This document shows, in pieces, positions 7,153-15,238 of a stretch of DNA of 62,678 nucleotides. This stretch comes from a virus. Below the pieces are notes generated by a model. That model ran no database searches. It worked only from the letters and a program-made list of their open reading frames with translations, and was not told the origin of the DNA. The stretch spans positions 1 to 62,678 of the IMG/VR virus record IMGVR_UViG_3300045051_001398. One strand, written 5' to 3'. The position numbers and the translations under genes are program-made. Position 1 is the stretch's first letter; each line of letters begins with the position of its first letter.

Positions 7153-7478
7153 GAAAATGGAAGCCGAGCAAAAGCGCAAGGCGCGAATTTGCACAGAACA
7201 TGCAGAATGAGACATTTGCAAGTAATTATTACGCACGCAAAGAGGCCAGGGCAGAAAATCGCAGATCAACAAGCCAGTTTGATTATGAAACTGCAGGCGG
7301 GAATTATATCCCTACTCAATATCAGCATGATTTTTGCCTGGATCACTACGATCTTTTTAATACTCCAGAAAAGAGGAACGCCGCCAACATGGTTATGTCT
7401 GGATATTCCTGTCAGGATAAAGTACATCATGATTATATTCACATAGTAAATGAAATTATAAGGCATAATTCAATATGA
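7149..7478 (+). CDS. Hypothetical protein conserved-looking in Bacteroidota elements
   Basis: 109 residues: a basic N-terminal stretch with many Arg, then FDYETAGGNYIPTQYQHDF and the C-terminal block GYSCQDKVHHDYIHIVNEI with a His-Asp-His cluster that could bind metal. The style resembles small proteins shared among Bacteroidota phages, but I cannot name a family. It overlaps both neighbours by ATGA and is translated with the helicase. Confidence 0.6.
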   Translation: MRKWKPSKSARREFAQNMQNETFASNYYARKEARAENRRSTSQFDYETAGGNYIPTQYQHDFCLDHYDLFNTPEKRNAANMVMSGYSCQDKVHHDYIHIVNEIIRHNSI

Positions 7479-10400
7479 AAGAATGGAAATGGAGACCTTA
7501 CCAGGCTGATTGTCTTGAATCGGTCATTAATGGATTCAGAAAAGGGATTAATAAACAGCTTTGCGTACTCGCAACAGGATCAGGTAAGCGCAGTTTAGCG
7601 GTTTGGCTATCCGGAAGAACTGCTAAAACACTTTTTTATGCTCACAACGAAGAATTAATTGATCAGGCCTATGAGGACTTTTCAAGGATTTATGGCTTCA
7701 TGAATGTTGGTATTGTTAAAGGTCCACGTATGGAGATCGACAAGCGTTTTGTTGTTGCCTCTCCGCAAACCATGATCAACCGCCTGAATAAAGTGCCGAA
7801 GAACACTTTTTCTCTTGTACAAATAGATGAATGTTTTCCTATAGGAACTTTTATAGATGGAGTTCATATTAAGGATATACAAGTTGGAATGATGATTAAT
7901 TCATATAATCACTACACTAATACTATTGAAAAAAAAAAGGTATTATCCGTCTTTTCTAAATTATATGATGATGATTTTATTTCAATTGGGAATCAATTAA
8001 CAACAAAGAATCACCCGTATTATACTATAGAATATGGATATATTCCCGCATTGTTTCTTACTAAGATAAAACCTAATTTTATTTACAATTATAGTCAACT
8101 GCACAATTTGCAACAAGGAGTTTGTAATTCAAGGAAGCCGAATAAGTGTATACAAGAAATACGGAAATTCTTATTGTTCGAAAGAATGCTTGTTAATATC
8201 GAAACGTTTGAAACGAAAACCTATTATTGGGAACTGTTCAATATGTGGGAATCATGCCGAAGCCTGGACGAAATCCCAAAAAGCAAGATGGTATCAAAGT
8301 TTAAGGATTTATTGCACAAAAGAATGTGCATTGAAATCCAAACAAGATCGAATCAGGCTTATTCATCCGGATCTTCAAAAATGTTCAGAAAGGATGAAAA
8401 ACAACAATCCAATGAGCAATCCTTTAACTCTTCAAAAGATGAAGGACAAGTTAAAAGGAAGAACATTTTTGTCGCGTGGAGGGAATGGCCAAAAAACAAA
8501 ACAGCAAATCATCCTTCACAAGGCAATTGGATATCCTATGGAATATACAATTTTATGCAAACCTGCCTTTGGATTATTCGAAAGTCTGCCTTATTGTTAC
8601 AAGGTAGATCTTGCTATTCCGGAAGTCAAGTTGGCAATAGAAGTGGATGGAAAAACCCACAAACTAAAAAAGTGGAAATTCCTGGACAAAAGAAAAACAG
8701 AGATTTTAGCGGTTTTGGGTTGGGATGTGCTACGGTTTACAAACGAAGAAGTGGACAACGAATTGAAATCAGTACTGGAAAAAATATGGTTTACAATATC
8801 GAAGTTGAAGGAAACCAAAATTATTTCGTCGATGGAAAATTAGTCCACAATTGTCACAGGTATATGGCGCGTACCTTCCATGATTGCGTGAACCATTTCA
8901 ATGCCAAGCGCATCGGATGGACGGCGACTCCCCGCAGGCTTGACGGGTTATCCTTAATGGATCTGTTCGATGAAAAAATCTTTGAATACAATATCATCGA
9001 TGGAATCCGTGATGGTTTCTTGTGCGAATTGGATGGGATAAAAGTGAAAACTGAAATATCCCTGGACTCGGTAGGAAAGAAATTCGGCGACTTCAATGAA
9101 ACGCAGCTTGGTAATGTAGTCAACTGTCCCAGGCGCAATAACCTGATCGTTCAGTCTTACCTGAAATATGCAAGGGACAGACAGTTTATAGCTTTCTGCG
9201 TCAATACACAGCATGCTATTGATCTTAAATCTCATTTCGATGATTTGCAGATACCGGTAGAGATCATCTCTTCGGATACAACGGTCTGCCCTGACCGCAA
9301 GTATGCCATAGGCGCTTTCAAATGCAAATCCGTCAAGGGGCTGATCAATGTGAACATCCTTTGCCTTGATCTTGATACAGAAATCTTAACTAATTCAGGA
9401 TGGAAAAGACACGATCAGATGACCATGCAAGATAAGGTAGCCAATTGGAATTTTGATGGTAAAATATACTTTAAGGAACCAGAAGAGATAGTAAAACGCA
9501 ATTTGTATGATTTTGAAAACATGGTAAGCGTTAAATCTAAAACTTCAGATATTAGAGTTACAAATACCCATCGAATGATTTATATTAATTATTCAAATAC
9601 GAAAAATTCAATTTGGAAAAAGTGTCCGGCAAGTGAACTTGTTCAGAAAAACTGGTCATATCCTTTGGTTGGTATTGCAGAACCTAGTGATATACTTACT
9701 GAACAGAAATTTATCAGTAATCCATCAAGAAGAATTATTGCAAATGCTTATGCCTTGCGAAAGAATAATGGATTATCTAAAACCGAATCACTAAAAGTTG
9801 CAATAAAAAGATTAAATCGTAAATGCAATTTAAAATACAAAAACCCAAGTGAATTAACACTTGATGAATGCAGATTTATTGGGTTCTGGTTAGGAGATGG
9901 TTCAATAAATAGATTAAAAAGACAAGGAGTAGAGTATACTCTATGTCAATCAAAGGTTTATCCAAACATTGTAAATTATGTAGATAAGCTTATTAAAAAT
10001 ATTGGATTACACTCAATAAAAAGAGATAAGGGAGATTATTTTGTTTGGAGTCTTAATAGAGGAACTGGATTTATTGATTCAAAATTGGGATTATATTCAT
10101 ATGAACCCTATCTTGATAAAAATGGCAGTCAATTACTTTGGGGATTATCCCGTATTCAATTAGAGGCCTTAATTGAAGGATTATGGTTTGCGGATGGTTT
10201 ACATAGACAAGCAGAAAAAGTTCCTGAAACAAAATTAATTGGTTCTACATTTTATGAATTATTATCACTCTTACAGGCTGTTGCTGTTTGTCGTGGAATA
10301 AGTGCAAATATGTATTTAGGTTCCAATCATAAAGTCAAAGATTACTTTAAAAAACTTTGGTATATATCTTTTCAAAACAGGTCTTCAAGAGCATTATCTT

Positions 10401-11200
10401 CTAGTAAATCAGAAAATTTACTATCCAATGAGCCTTTTAAACAAGAACAGGTTTGGTGTGTAAAAACAGAAACGAAAAACATAATTACAAGAAGGAATGG
10501 TCGTGTTTGTATAATGGGTAATACCGAAGGATTCGATTACAGCGATGTAGGAGCCGTTCTAATGGCGCGTCCCACACAATCCGAAGTGATCTATTTTCAG
10601 GCTATCGGTAGGGGAACGCGTCTTAAGTCAGACGATTTCGAAAAGAAATTCGGCATCCGCAACTGTGTTATCCTCGACTTTGTGGACAATACCTCAAAAC
10701 ATAAACTGGTCAATACCTTTGAACTTGACAGGGGAAAAAGCGCCATTAACAAGGTTTTTGTCAAGAAAGAGGACCGTGAAAAGCTTCTCAATACCGAACG
10801 GCAGCGTTCCGAGCGCACTATCGATTCAGTGGTGCTGGAAGATAAAAAGATCAAACTGATCCAGCTTCCGGATATCAAGATCTTTGATTCTCCCAAAATG
10901 AATGATCCTGCAACGGACAAGCAGATAGCCTACCTCAGAAGACTGGGAATATGGGATGAATTTGATCCTGACGGAAATCCCATCTATTACACGAAACTCA
11001 TGGCCTCCGAAGCTATCAATGCAGCGCCCGCAGAGCCGGATATGATCGTTAAGCTGATCAATTGGGGATATAATCCCGAAGGGGCAACGGTAGGGCATTT
11101 CGGTATGATCAAAACCAAGATGGAGATCAGGGAAAACCTGTCGGGAAACAAATTTATACCGAAAGCGCCTCCGAATCCGATCATTGCAAAATACCGGTAG
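7475..11200 (+). CDS. SF2 DEAD/DEAH-type DNA helicase with two inteins
   Basis: The 1241-residue precursor contains a 514-residue helicase of the SSL2/RAD25-like kind and two inteins (7832-8851 and 9362-10522). Helicase motifs outside the inteins are: the N-terminal WRPYQADC motif; Walker A ATGSGKRS, with Arg where Thr or Ser is usual; motif II DECH, split after DE by intein 1; motif III GWTATP; motif V NIL-TEGFDYS, split by intein 2; and motif VI QAIGRGTRLK. After splicing the extein pieces are 119, 170 and 225 residues. The enzyme would unwind DNA during phage replication or recombination. Both inteins sit in the most conserved ATPase motifs, so the helicase cannot work until both are removed. 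It overlaps the upstream gene by ATGA. Confidence 0.85.
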   Translation: MKEWKWRPYQADCLESVINGFRKGINKQLCVLATGSGKRSLAVWLSGRTAKTLFYAHNEELIDQAYEDFSRIYGFMNVGIVKGPRMEIDKRFVVASPQTMINRLNKVPKNTFSLVQIDECFPIGTFIDGVHIKDIQVGMMINSYNHYTNTIEKKKVLSVFSKLYDDDFISIGNQLTTKNHPYYTIEYGYIPALFLTKIKPNFIYNYSQLHNLQQGVCNSRKPNKCIQEIRKFLLFERMLVNIETFETKTYYWELFNMWESCRSLDEIPKSKMVSKFKDLLHKRMCIEIQTRSNQAYSSGSSKMFRKDEKQQSNEQSFNSSKDEGQVKRKNIFVAWREWPKNKTANHPSQGNWISYGIYNFMQTCLWIIRKSALLLQGRSCYSGSQVGNRSGWKNPQTKKVEIPGQKKNRDFSGFGLGCATVYKRRSGQRIEISTGKNMVYNIEVEGNQNYFVDGKLVHNCHRYMARTFHDCVNHFNAKRIGWTATPRRLDGLSLMDLFDEKIFEYNIIDGIRDGFLCELDGIKVKTEISLDSVGKKFGDFNETQLGNVVNCPRRNNLIVQSYLKYARDRQFIAFCVNTQHAIDLKSHFDDLQIPVEIISSDTTVCPDRKYAIGAFKCKSVKGLINVNILCLDLDTEILTNSGWKRHDQMTMQDKVANWNFDGKIYFKEPEEIVKRNLYDFENMVSVKSKTSDIRVTNTHRMIYINYSNTKNSIWKKCPASELVQKNWSYPLVGIAEPSDILTEQKFISNPSRRIIANAYALRKNNGLSKTESLKVAIKRLNRKCNLKYKNPSELTLDECRFIGFWLGDGSINRLKRQGVEYTLCQSKVYPNIVNYVDKLIKNIGLHSIKRDKGDYFVWSLNRGTGFIDSKLGLYSYEPYLDKNGSQLLWGLSRIQLEALIEGLWFADGLHRQAEKVPETKLIGSTFYELLSLLQAVAVCRGISANMYLGSNHKVKDYFKKLWYISFQNRSSRALSSSKSENLLSNEPFKQEQVWCVKTETKNIITRRNGRVCIMGNTEGFDYSDVGAVLMARPTQSEVIYFQAIGRGTRLKSDDFEKKFGIRNCVILDFVDNTSKHKLVNTFELDRGKSAINKVFVKKEDREKLLNTERQRSERTIDSVVLEDKKIKLIQLPDIKIFDSPKMNDPATDKQIAYLRRLGIWDEFDPDGNPIYYTKLMASEAINAAPAEPDMIVKLINWGYNPEGATVGHFGMIKTKMEIRENLSGNKFIPKAPPNPIIAKYR
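7832..8851 (+). mobile_element. Intein 1, in helicase motif II (DE^CH)
   Basis: 340 residues from Cys1 (CFPIGTFIDG) to the terminal His-Asn, followed by Cys as first residue of the C-extein. Block A (CFPIGT), block B with NHPYYT, block F (VYNIEVEGNQNYFVDGK) and block G (VHN) are all present in one frame, so splicing should be possible. The middle ~230 codons in this frame are Ser/Arg/Gln-rich with no domain character, because the real endonuclease coding is in the +1 frame (separate entry). Base composition is more AT-rich than the helicase. Confidence 0.85.
8070..8843 (+). CDS. Intein 1 homing endonuclease coding, out of frame with the intein
   Basis: The +1 frame encodes a complete modular endonuclease: a zinc finger NCTICNKEF...YCSKEC, a second finger NCSICG...YCTKEC, a NUMOD3-like segment NPMSNPLTLQKMKDKLKG, and a Vsr/DUF559-like PD-(D/E)XK nuclease with KVDLAIPEVKLAIEVDGK and LGWDVLRFTNEEV. 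There is no ATG before the first finger; the first usable start, a TTG at 8190, would drop it. So this is best seen as the endonuclease domain of intein 1 displaced by one base near 8090-8100 and by a compensating base at the A6 run 8779-8784. Whether it is made by frameshifting or is a relic is unknown. Useful coding ends near 8781; the frame stops at 8843. Confidence 0.7.
   Translation, partial: NLILFTIIVNCTICNKEFVIQGSRISVYKKYGNSYCSKECLLISKRLKRKPIIGNCSICGNHAEAWTKSQKARWYQSLRIYCTKECALKSKQDRIRLIHPDLQKCSERMKNNNPMSNPLTLQKMKDKLKGRTFLSRGGNGQKTKQQIILHKAIGYPMEYTILCKPAFGLFESLPYCYKVDLAIPEVKLAIEVDGKTHKLKKWKFLDKRKTEILAVLGWDVLRFTNEEVDNELKSVLEKIWFTISKLKETKIISSMEN
9362..10522 (+). mobile_element. Intein 2 with LAGLIDADG endonuclease, in helicase motif V
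   Basis: 387 residues from Cys1 (CLDLDTEILTNSGW) to Gly-Asn (VCIMGN), with Thr as first C-extein residue. Block B has the TNTHRM motif. The penultimate residue is Gly in place of the usual His, a variant known in some inteins. An in-frame endonuclease has the paired LAGLIDADG motifs RFIGFWLGDGSI and EALIEGLWFADG, each followed by its catalytic acid. The insertion splits NIL^TEGFDYS of motif V. Composition is AT-rich compared with the helicase, consistent with a mobile insertion. Confidence 0.9.
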
Positions 11201-11208
11201 GATAATCC

Positions 11209-11232
11209 CTTACCGCTGACGTAAGTTTAATT
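11209..11232 (+). terminator. Weak terminator-like hairpin after the helicase
   Basis: A short stem CTTAC/GTAAG with a 7-base loop is followed by TTTAATTTTT. The stem is only 5 bp, so termination would be partial at best. Confidence 0.3.
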
Positions 11233-11259
11233 TTTCTCAACAAATTAATTCAATATTTT

Positions 11260-11949
11260 ATGAAACAGACTACAATAATCCGGCACGACGTCCGGCACAA
11301 GGCAAGTCTAACCATATCCGAATATGTTGTCCTCGCGTTTCTGGATGACATGAAAGAATCCTCGCTTCCCATTAATGATGCAACCTGCGAGGGATCGATC
11401 CATGTCAGTCAGTCGACTGTCAGAGGAGTCATTGCCGACCTGATGCGCAAGGGTTATGTCATAACATCGGCAAGGGGAATACCGGATATTGTCACGACAG
11501 AGAAATGGAGCAGCCTGTTCACTATTGATCAGTCATTTGTCACCAAATTTCTGCAGCCTATAGAGATCAATGACAAAAGGGTTATCTGGGGACCTTCGTC
11601 GAGACGCAAGGTGGAGGACCTGATCAAGAAAATGCCTCATAAGGTATCCATAACAGAGATACTTGATGGAAAAATCCGTTATTTCTGTTTCCTTGCCCAT
11701 ATCGATTACGAGCGCACGCCTGTAGCTGCCGAAGTGTTTATCGGGCATCAGGAGAAGTGGAAATCCGATTGGTGGATACAGTCCAGCGATTTTGTCTCGT
11801 CCTACCGCAGCGTCTCGAAATACATCAATCCCGAGTTTAATTGCGAGCAGGTTATCGATGCGCACAGGGAAGTGAAAGCTCCACTACCTCCCAGGACAGT
11901 TCCGCTTCCCGAAGAAGAAGAAGATCCACGAAGTAAAATGTACCACTGA
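11260..11949 (+). CDS. Winged helix-turn-helix protein
   Basis: 229 residues. The N-terminal ~75 residues form a winged-helix pattern: helix SEYVVLAFLDDM, a second helix, recognition helix VSQSTVRGVIADLMRKGYV, then the wing. The middle is a beta-rich domain with FCFLAHIDYER and the C-terminus is a Pro/Glu-rich tail. It could be a replication initiator or a transcription regulator; the 1-base overlap (TGATG) with the primase-helicase favours a role with replication. No specific family is named. Confidence 0.6.
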   Translation: MKQTTIIRHDVRHKASLTISEYVVLAFLDDMKESSLPINDATCEGSIHVSQSTVRGVIADLMRKGYVITSARGIPDIVTTEKWSSLFTIDQSFVTKFLQPIEINDKRVIWGPSSRRKVEDLIKKMPHKVSITEILDGKIRYFCFLAHIDYERTPVAAEVFIGHQEKWKSDWWIQSSDFVSSYRSVSKYINPEFNCEQVIDAHREVKAPLPPRTVPLPEEEEDPRSKMYH

Positions 11950-13895
11950 TGACAGAAAAGATCGCTACCCCGAGAGGCATGATGCACATTGAAGTGAACA
12001 GGACATCTGCCAACGTAAAGGGTGAAGTGGCCTGTATCTGTCCGATCTGTACCCCGGGAAGGGAACCTCAGCATCAGAAAGAGAAAAAGCTTTCGGTCAA
12101 CATTTTTTCCAATGCCTGGCGATGTAATCATTGCGGGGCAGCGGGATATATCCTTAAGGATGTGCCCGACCGGAGTAACGGCGAGAAAATCGCCTATCTC
12201 CGCAGGGCGCTTCCGATGGAAGAGAAAGACCATAATGCTGAAAACTTATGGACATGGTATGAGAGGACAAGAGGGATTCCGCGTTCCGTAGCGATATGGC
12301 TGGGATCCTATGTCACCATCAAAGAGCTTACTCTCAAACATGCCCCTGAAGGTTATGAATCACTCGTAGGACAGAAGGTTAAGCAGCATGTTCTCGCTTT
12401 TCCTTTTCTCAACGACGGTGCGGTTGTCGACTGTCAGTACCGTGACTGGCTGAAAAACTTTACCATGGAATATGGTACCGATAAAATCTTTTATAATCTT
12501 GATTCGGTCAAGGGAAAGACAAAGGTTTTAATCACCGAAGGAATGATCGATGTGGCTTCTATTTATACCGCTATCGGTATGGATACGGACTGGGCAGTTG
12601 TATCGGTTCCCAACGGAGCTACCATATCGCCCGCAGAAGAGGAGATATTCAAACAGACCGGTAACGTGGAGGTCATCAACGAGGTTAATCTGAGCTACTA
12701 TCTTGTCTGTCAACCCAAATTTGAAAAGATCGTTGAATACTGTTTTGCCGGTGATGCCGATGCTGCAGGAATTAAACTGAGAAAATCATTTTTCAGGATC
12801 CTGTCAGCCGACACGACAAAAACATTATCATGGGTGGATTGGGCTCAGGTCAAGCGTGCCGACGGCAGTAATTGCAAAGATGCAAACGACGTGTTGCTTG
12901 TCGACCCGACTAAGATCATCTACTGCATCAATACACGAAAATTTACCGGTTCTACATCGGTAAGAACAGCCATCGACTGCAAACCAGAGATCATATCTCA
13001 CTACTTTAACGGTCTGACCATGGCGCTTAAATCGGGATATCCCAAATTTGACTACCATTTCGGCATCAAGGCGGGTGACCTGGTTATCGGTACAGGGTGG
13101 CAGGGTGCGGGGAAAACTTCATTTACCCTTAACCTCATGCTGTGTTATGCATGGCACTATAACTGGAAATGGGCAATATGGTCACCCGAAAATTATCCTG
13201 AATCCCTGATTTACGAACAGATATCTGAAATTCTGATGAACAAGTCGATGGATCGCAAATCGGATGTTAAGTTCACCGTGGCGCAGATCGAGAGAGCTCT
13301 CGTATGGATACACGATCACTTCTACTGTATCGAGATGAAAAAGGATATCACCTATACTCCTGCGGATATCAGGGTTATTGCAACCAAGATGGTGCAGATG
13401 TACGGCATCAACGGTATCCTGATCGATCCCTGGAACTCGCTTCTTGAAGATGACACCTATTACAAGCTAGGCGGGCATAAATGGCTCGAAAACCAGCTTA
13501 CCCTTCAGAATGCTTTTTCCAAGCAGTACAGTGTTACTTCGATCATCCTTGCCCATCCGATCACACTGGACAGTAAGGACAGAAAAGGTAATGACGACGG
13601 ATCGTTCCGGCATCCCACCATTTATCAAATCGACGGAGGTAAAATATGGTCGGCAAAGGCAGATGTCTATTTCACCGTTCACCGTCCCAACTCATCCAAC
13701 AAAACGGATGTGGTTACCGAAGTGTACGTACAAAAATTAAAAGTATGGAAATTGTACGGCATCCCTACCGGAGAGATCAATCCTGTCGTTTTTACGATGG
13801 ATCCCACAACCGGCAGGTTCAAGATCGGCGATCAGTTCCCGATCGATAGTTCAACAATGCTTAATGATGACAAACAAACAGAAATAAATTTTTAA
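11949..13895 (+). CDS. Primase-helicase, T7 gp4-like
   Basis: 648 residues joining primase and replicative helicase. The N-terminal zinc ribbon is CICPIC...CNHCG (about residues 28-62). The TOPRIM core has KVLITEGMIDVASIY near residue 195 and FAGDADAAGIKLRKSF near 265. The DnaB/RecA-type motor has Walker A GTGWQGAGKTS near 381, ILIDPWNSLL as Walker B near 490, and the later IILAHP motif. The protein would make primers and unwind the fork. Its start is joined to the winged-helix gene by one base. Confidence 0.9.
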   Translation: MTEKIATPRGMMHIEVNRTSANVKGEVACICPICTPGREPQHQKEKKLSVNIFSNAWRCNHCGAAGYILKDVPDRSNGEKIAYLRRALPMEEKDHNAENLWTWYERTRGIPRSVAIWLGSYVTIKELTLKHAPEGYESLVGQKVKQHVLAFPFLNDGAVVDCQYRDWLKNFTMEYGTDKIFYNLDSVKGKTKVLITEGMIDVASIYTAIGMDTDWAVVSVPNGATISPAEEEIFKQTGNVEVINEVNLSYYLVCQPKFEKIVEYCFAGDADAAGIKLRKSFFRILSADTTKTLSWVDWAQVKRADGSNCKDANDVLLVDPTKIIYCINTRKFTGSTSVRTAIDCKPEIISHYFNGLTMALKSGYPKFDYHFGIKAGDLVIGTGWQGAGKTSFTLNLMLCYAWHYNWKWAIWSPENYPESLIYEQISEILMNKSMDRKSDVKFTVAQIERALVWIHDHFYCIEMKKDITYTPADIRVIATKMVQMYGINGILIDPWNSLLEDDTYYKLGGHKWLENQLTLQNAFSKQYSVTSIILAHPITLDSKDRKGNDDGSFRHPTIYQIDGGKIWSAKADVYFTVHRPNSSNKTDVVTEVYVQKLKVWKLYGIPTGEINPVVFTMDPTTGRFKIGDQFPIDSSTMLNDDKQTEINF

Positions 13896-13904
13896 TGTAA
13901 AAAA

Positions 13905-14906
13905 ATGGAAAATACGACTATTGCTACAATTGACTACAGCAAAAAAGTGCTCGAAGATCTCTTCAGGCCCTATGCTACCGAACTGGTAAAATTTTCAGAT
14001 TCGGCAACCATCATCAAGATCGATGATGACAACAAACTGGCAACGGCCAAGGCTAATGTCAAAAAAGTAACCGACATCAAAAGTGCCGTCGAGGAGCTTC
14101 ATAAGATAAAAAAGAAACCGGCGCTGCTGTTTTCCAAAGCCATCGACGCCGAAAAGAAAAAGATTGATGAAGAAGCCGACCGCATCATTTCCACTTTGAA
14201 AACACGTATCACCTCTTATCAGGAAGTACAGCAAGCCGCGGCCAATGCCGAGGCTATCAGGAAATCCGAGGAACTGGAAAAGAAAACCAGGAAGATAGCG
14301 GAGGAAAAGAATGATATCGTGCGGATGACCTACAAGATGGATGCCATGATCAAAGGGGGAACCTATCTTGATCCGAACGGCACACCAAGATCGGTTACCG
14401 CACCGCGAAATGAAGAGGAATACAACAATGTCCGCAATATCTTCCTGAACAATCTTCCAAAGAAGGAATCGTTTTCGGAAGAGTTGAGGGATCACTGGAC
14501 ACAAATTGTTTCCGAAATGATCTCACTGATCGACAAAAAAATCGAGGCACTGAAAATTCCGCCTCTTCCCGATGACGAGGAGAATTTAAGGGAAGAGAAA
14601 TCGAGTATTGTCGTGACTTTATCGCAGATGGAATCTTCAATCGACAAATCAATAAAGAAAGAGGAAAAAGCCATTGTCAGCGAGGTCAAATCGGCCGGCA
14701 AGGGACTGATCGTTTCACTTCAGTTCAATATAGTCGATCAGGCACAGGTGCCTGCCATTTTCCTTCAGGTATCACAAGAAAAAGTCAACGAGTATCTTCG
14801 TCAGAACAAACAATCAATCCTTGAACAGCTCAAAAACGGAGTAGGAAACTACGATATCATCAAAGGACTTCATGTTACTGCAGTGAACAGCGTGAGGGTA
14901 TCGTGA
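13905..14906 (+). CDS. Coiled-coil replication or recombination-associated protein
   Basis: 333 residues: an N-terminal region, a long Lys/Glu/Ala-rich coiled coil (about residues 55-150), a second helical region, and a compact C-terminal block (KGLIVSLQFNIVDQAQVPAIFL onward) ending KGLHVTAVNSVRV. The layout resembles DUF1351-type proteins that sit beside phage single-strand annealing and SSB genes. Here the SSB-like gene is two genes downstream. Function is inferred from layout and position only. Confidence 0.5.
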   Translation: MENTTIATIDYSKKVLEDLFRPYATELVKFSDSATIIKIDDDNKLATAKANVKKVTDIKSAVEELHKIKKKPALLFSKAIDAEKKKIDEEADRIISTLKTRITSYQEVQQAAANAEAIRKSEELEKKTRKIAEEKNDIVRMTYKMDAMIKGGTYLDPNGTPRSVTAPRNEEEYNNVRNIFLNNLPKKESFSEELRDHWTQIVSEMISLIDKKIEALKIPPLPDDEENLREEKSSIVVTLSQMESSIDKSIKKEEKAIVSEVKSAGKGLIVSLQFNIVDQAQVPAIFLQVSQEKVNEYLRQNKQSILEQLKNGVGNYDIIKGLHVTAVNSVRVS

Positions 14907-15220
14907 GACGCAATGAATCACAACTCATAAAGGAAACGTCAGAACTGACCGGTATCCCGAAAGAAAAAGTCAGACGTATCATCGAAGGCTATTACGCGGC
15001 CATGGACACGCGGTACTTCTCCAGGTTTGGAGAATTTACCGACAAATGGTTCGTGTATAGGCTTTCGGGGTACGGTAGACGTAAGTTTATTTTTCTTTTG
15101 AAAGAGATGATCCGTTCATACAATGAAGTGAAACATCAGAGAAGAGTTATAGAAAAGTACAAAAAAACATACAGAATATTTTTGCAGTTTATTGCAAAAA
15201 TGTTAAATTTGAATCTTTAA
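14903..15220 (+). CDS. Small basic DNA-binding-like protein
   Basis: 105 residues, strongly basic and helical. The first 30 residues (QLIKETSELTGIPKEKVRRI) resemble the helical hairpin of HU/IHF proteins, which crAss-like phages often encode, but the beta arms are missing. The rest is Lys/Arg/Tyr-rich. The ATGA-type overlap with the upstream gene shows coupling. HU-like function is a weak guess. Confidence 0.4.
   Translation: MRRNESQLIKETSELTGIPKEKVRRIIEGYYAAMDTRYFSRFGEFTDKWFVYRLSGYGRRKFIFLLKEMIRSYNEVKHQRRVIEKYKKTYRIFLQFIAKMLNLNL
15181..15211 (+). promoter_or_regulatory. Bacteroidota-type promoter for the SSB-like gene
   Basis: TTTG at 15181-15184, a 19-base spacer, and TAAATTTG at 15204-15211 match the -33 and -7 consensus. 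The SSB-like ATG lies 28 bases downstream of the -7 box. It overlaps the end of the preceding gene. Confidence 0.7.
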
Positions 15221-15238
15221 TCATTTTAATCATTAACT

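Noticed and set aside
8190-8843. Endonuclease as an independent nested gene starting at TTG 8190
   Set aside because: That start would cut off the first zinc finger, which is clearly encoded upstream in the same frame. A displaced intein domain explains the data better.
11222-11229. TAAGTTTA as a promoter for the winged-helix gene
   Set aside because: The final G of the -7 box is missing and no TTTG lies 19-21 bases upstream.
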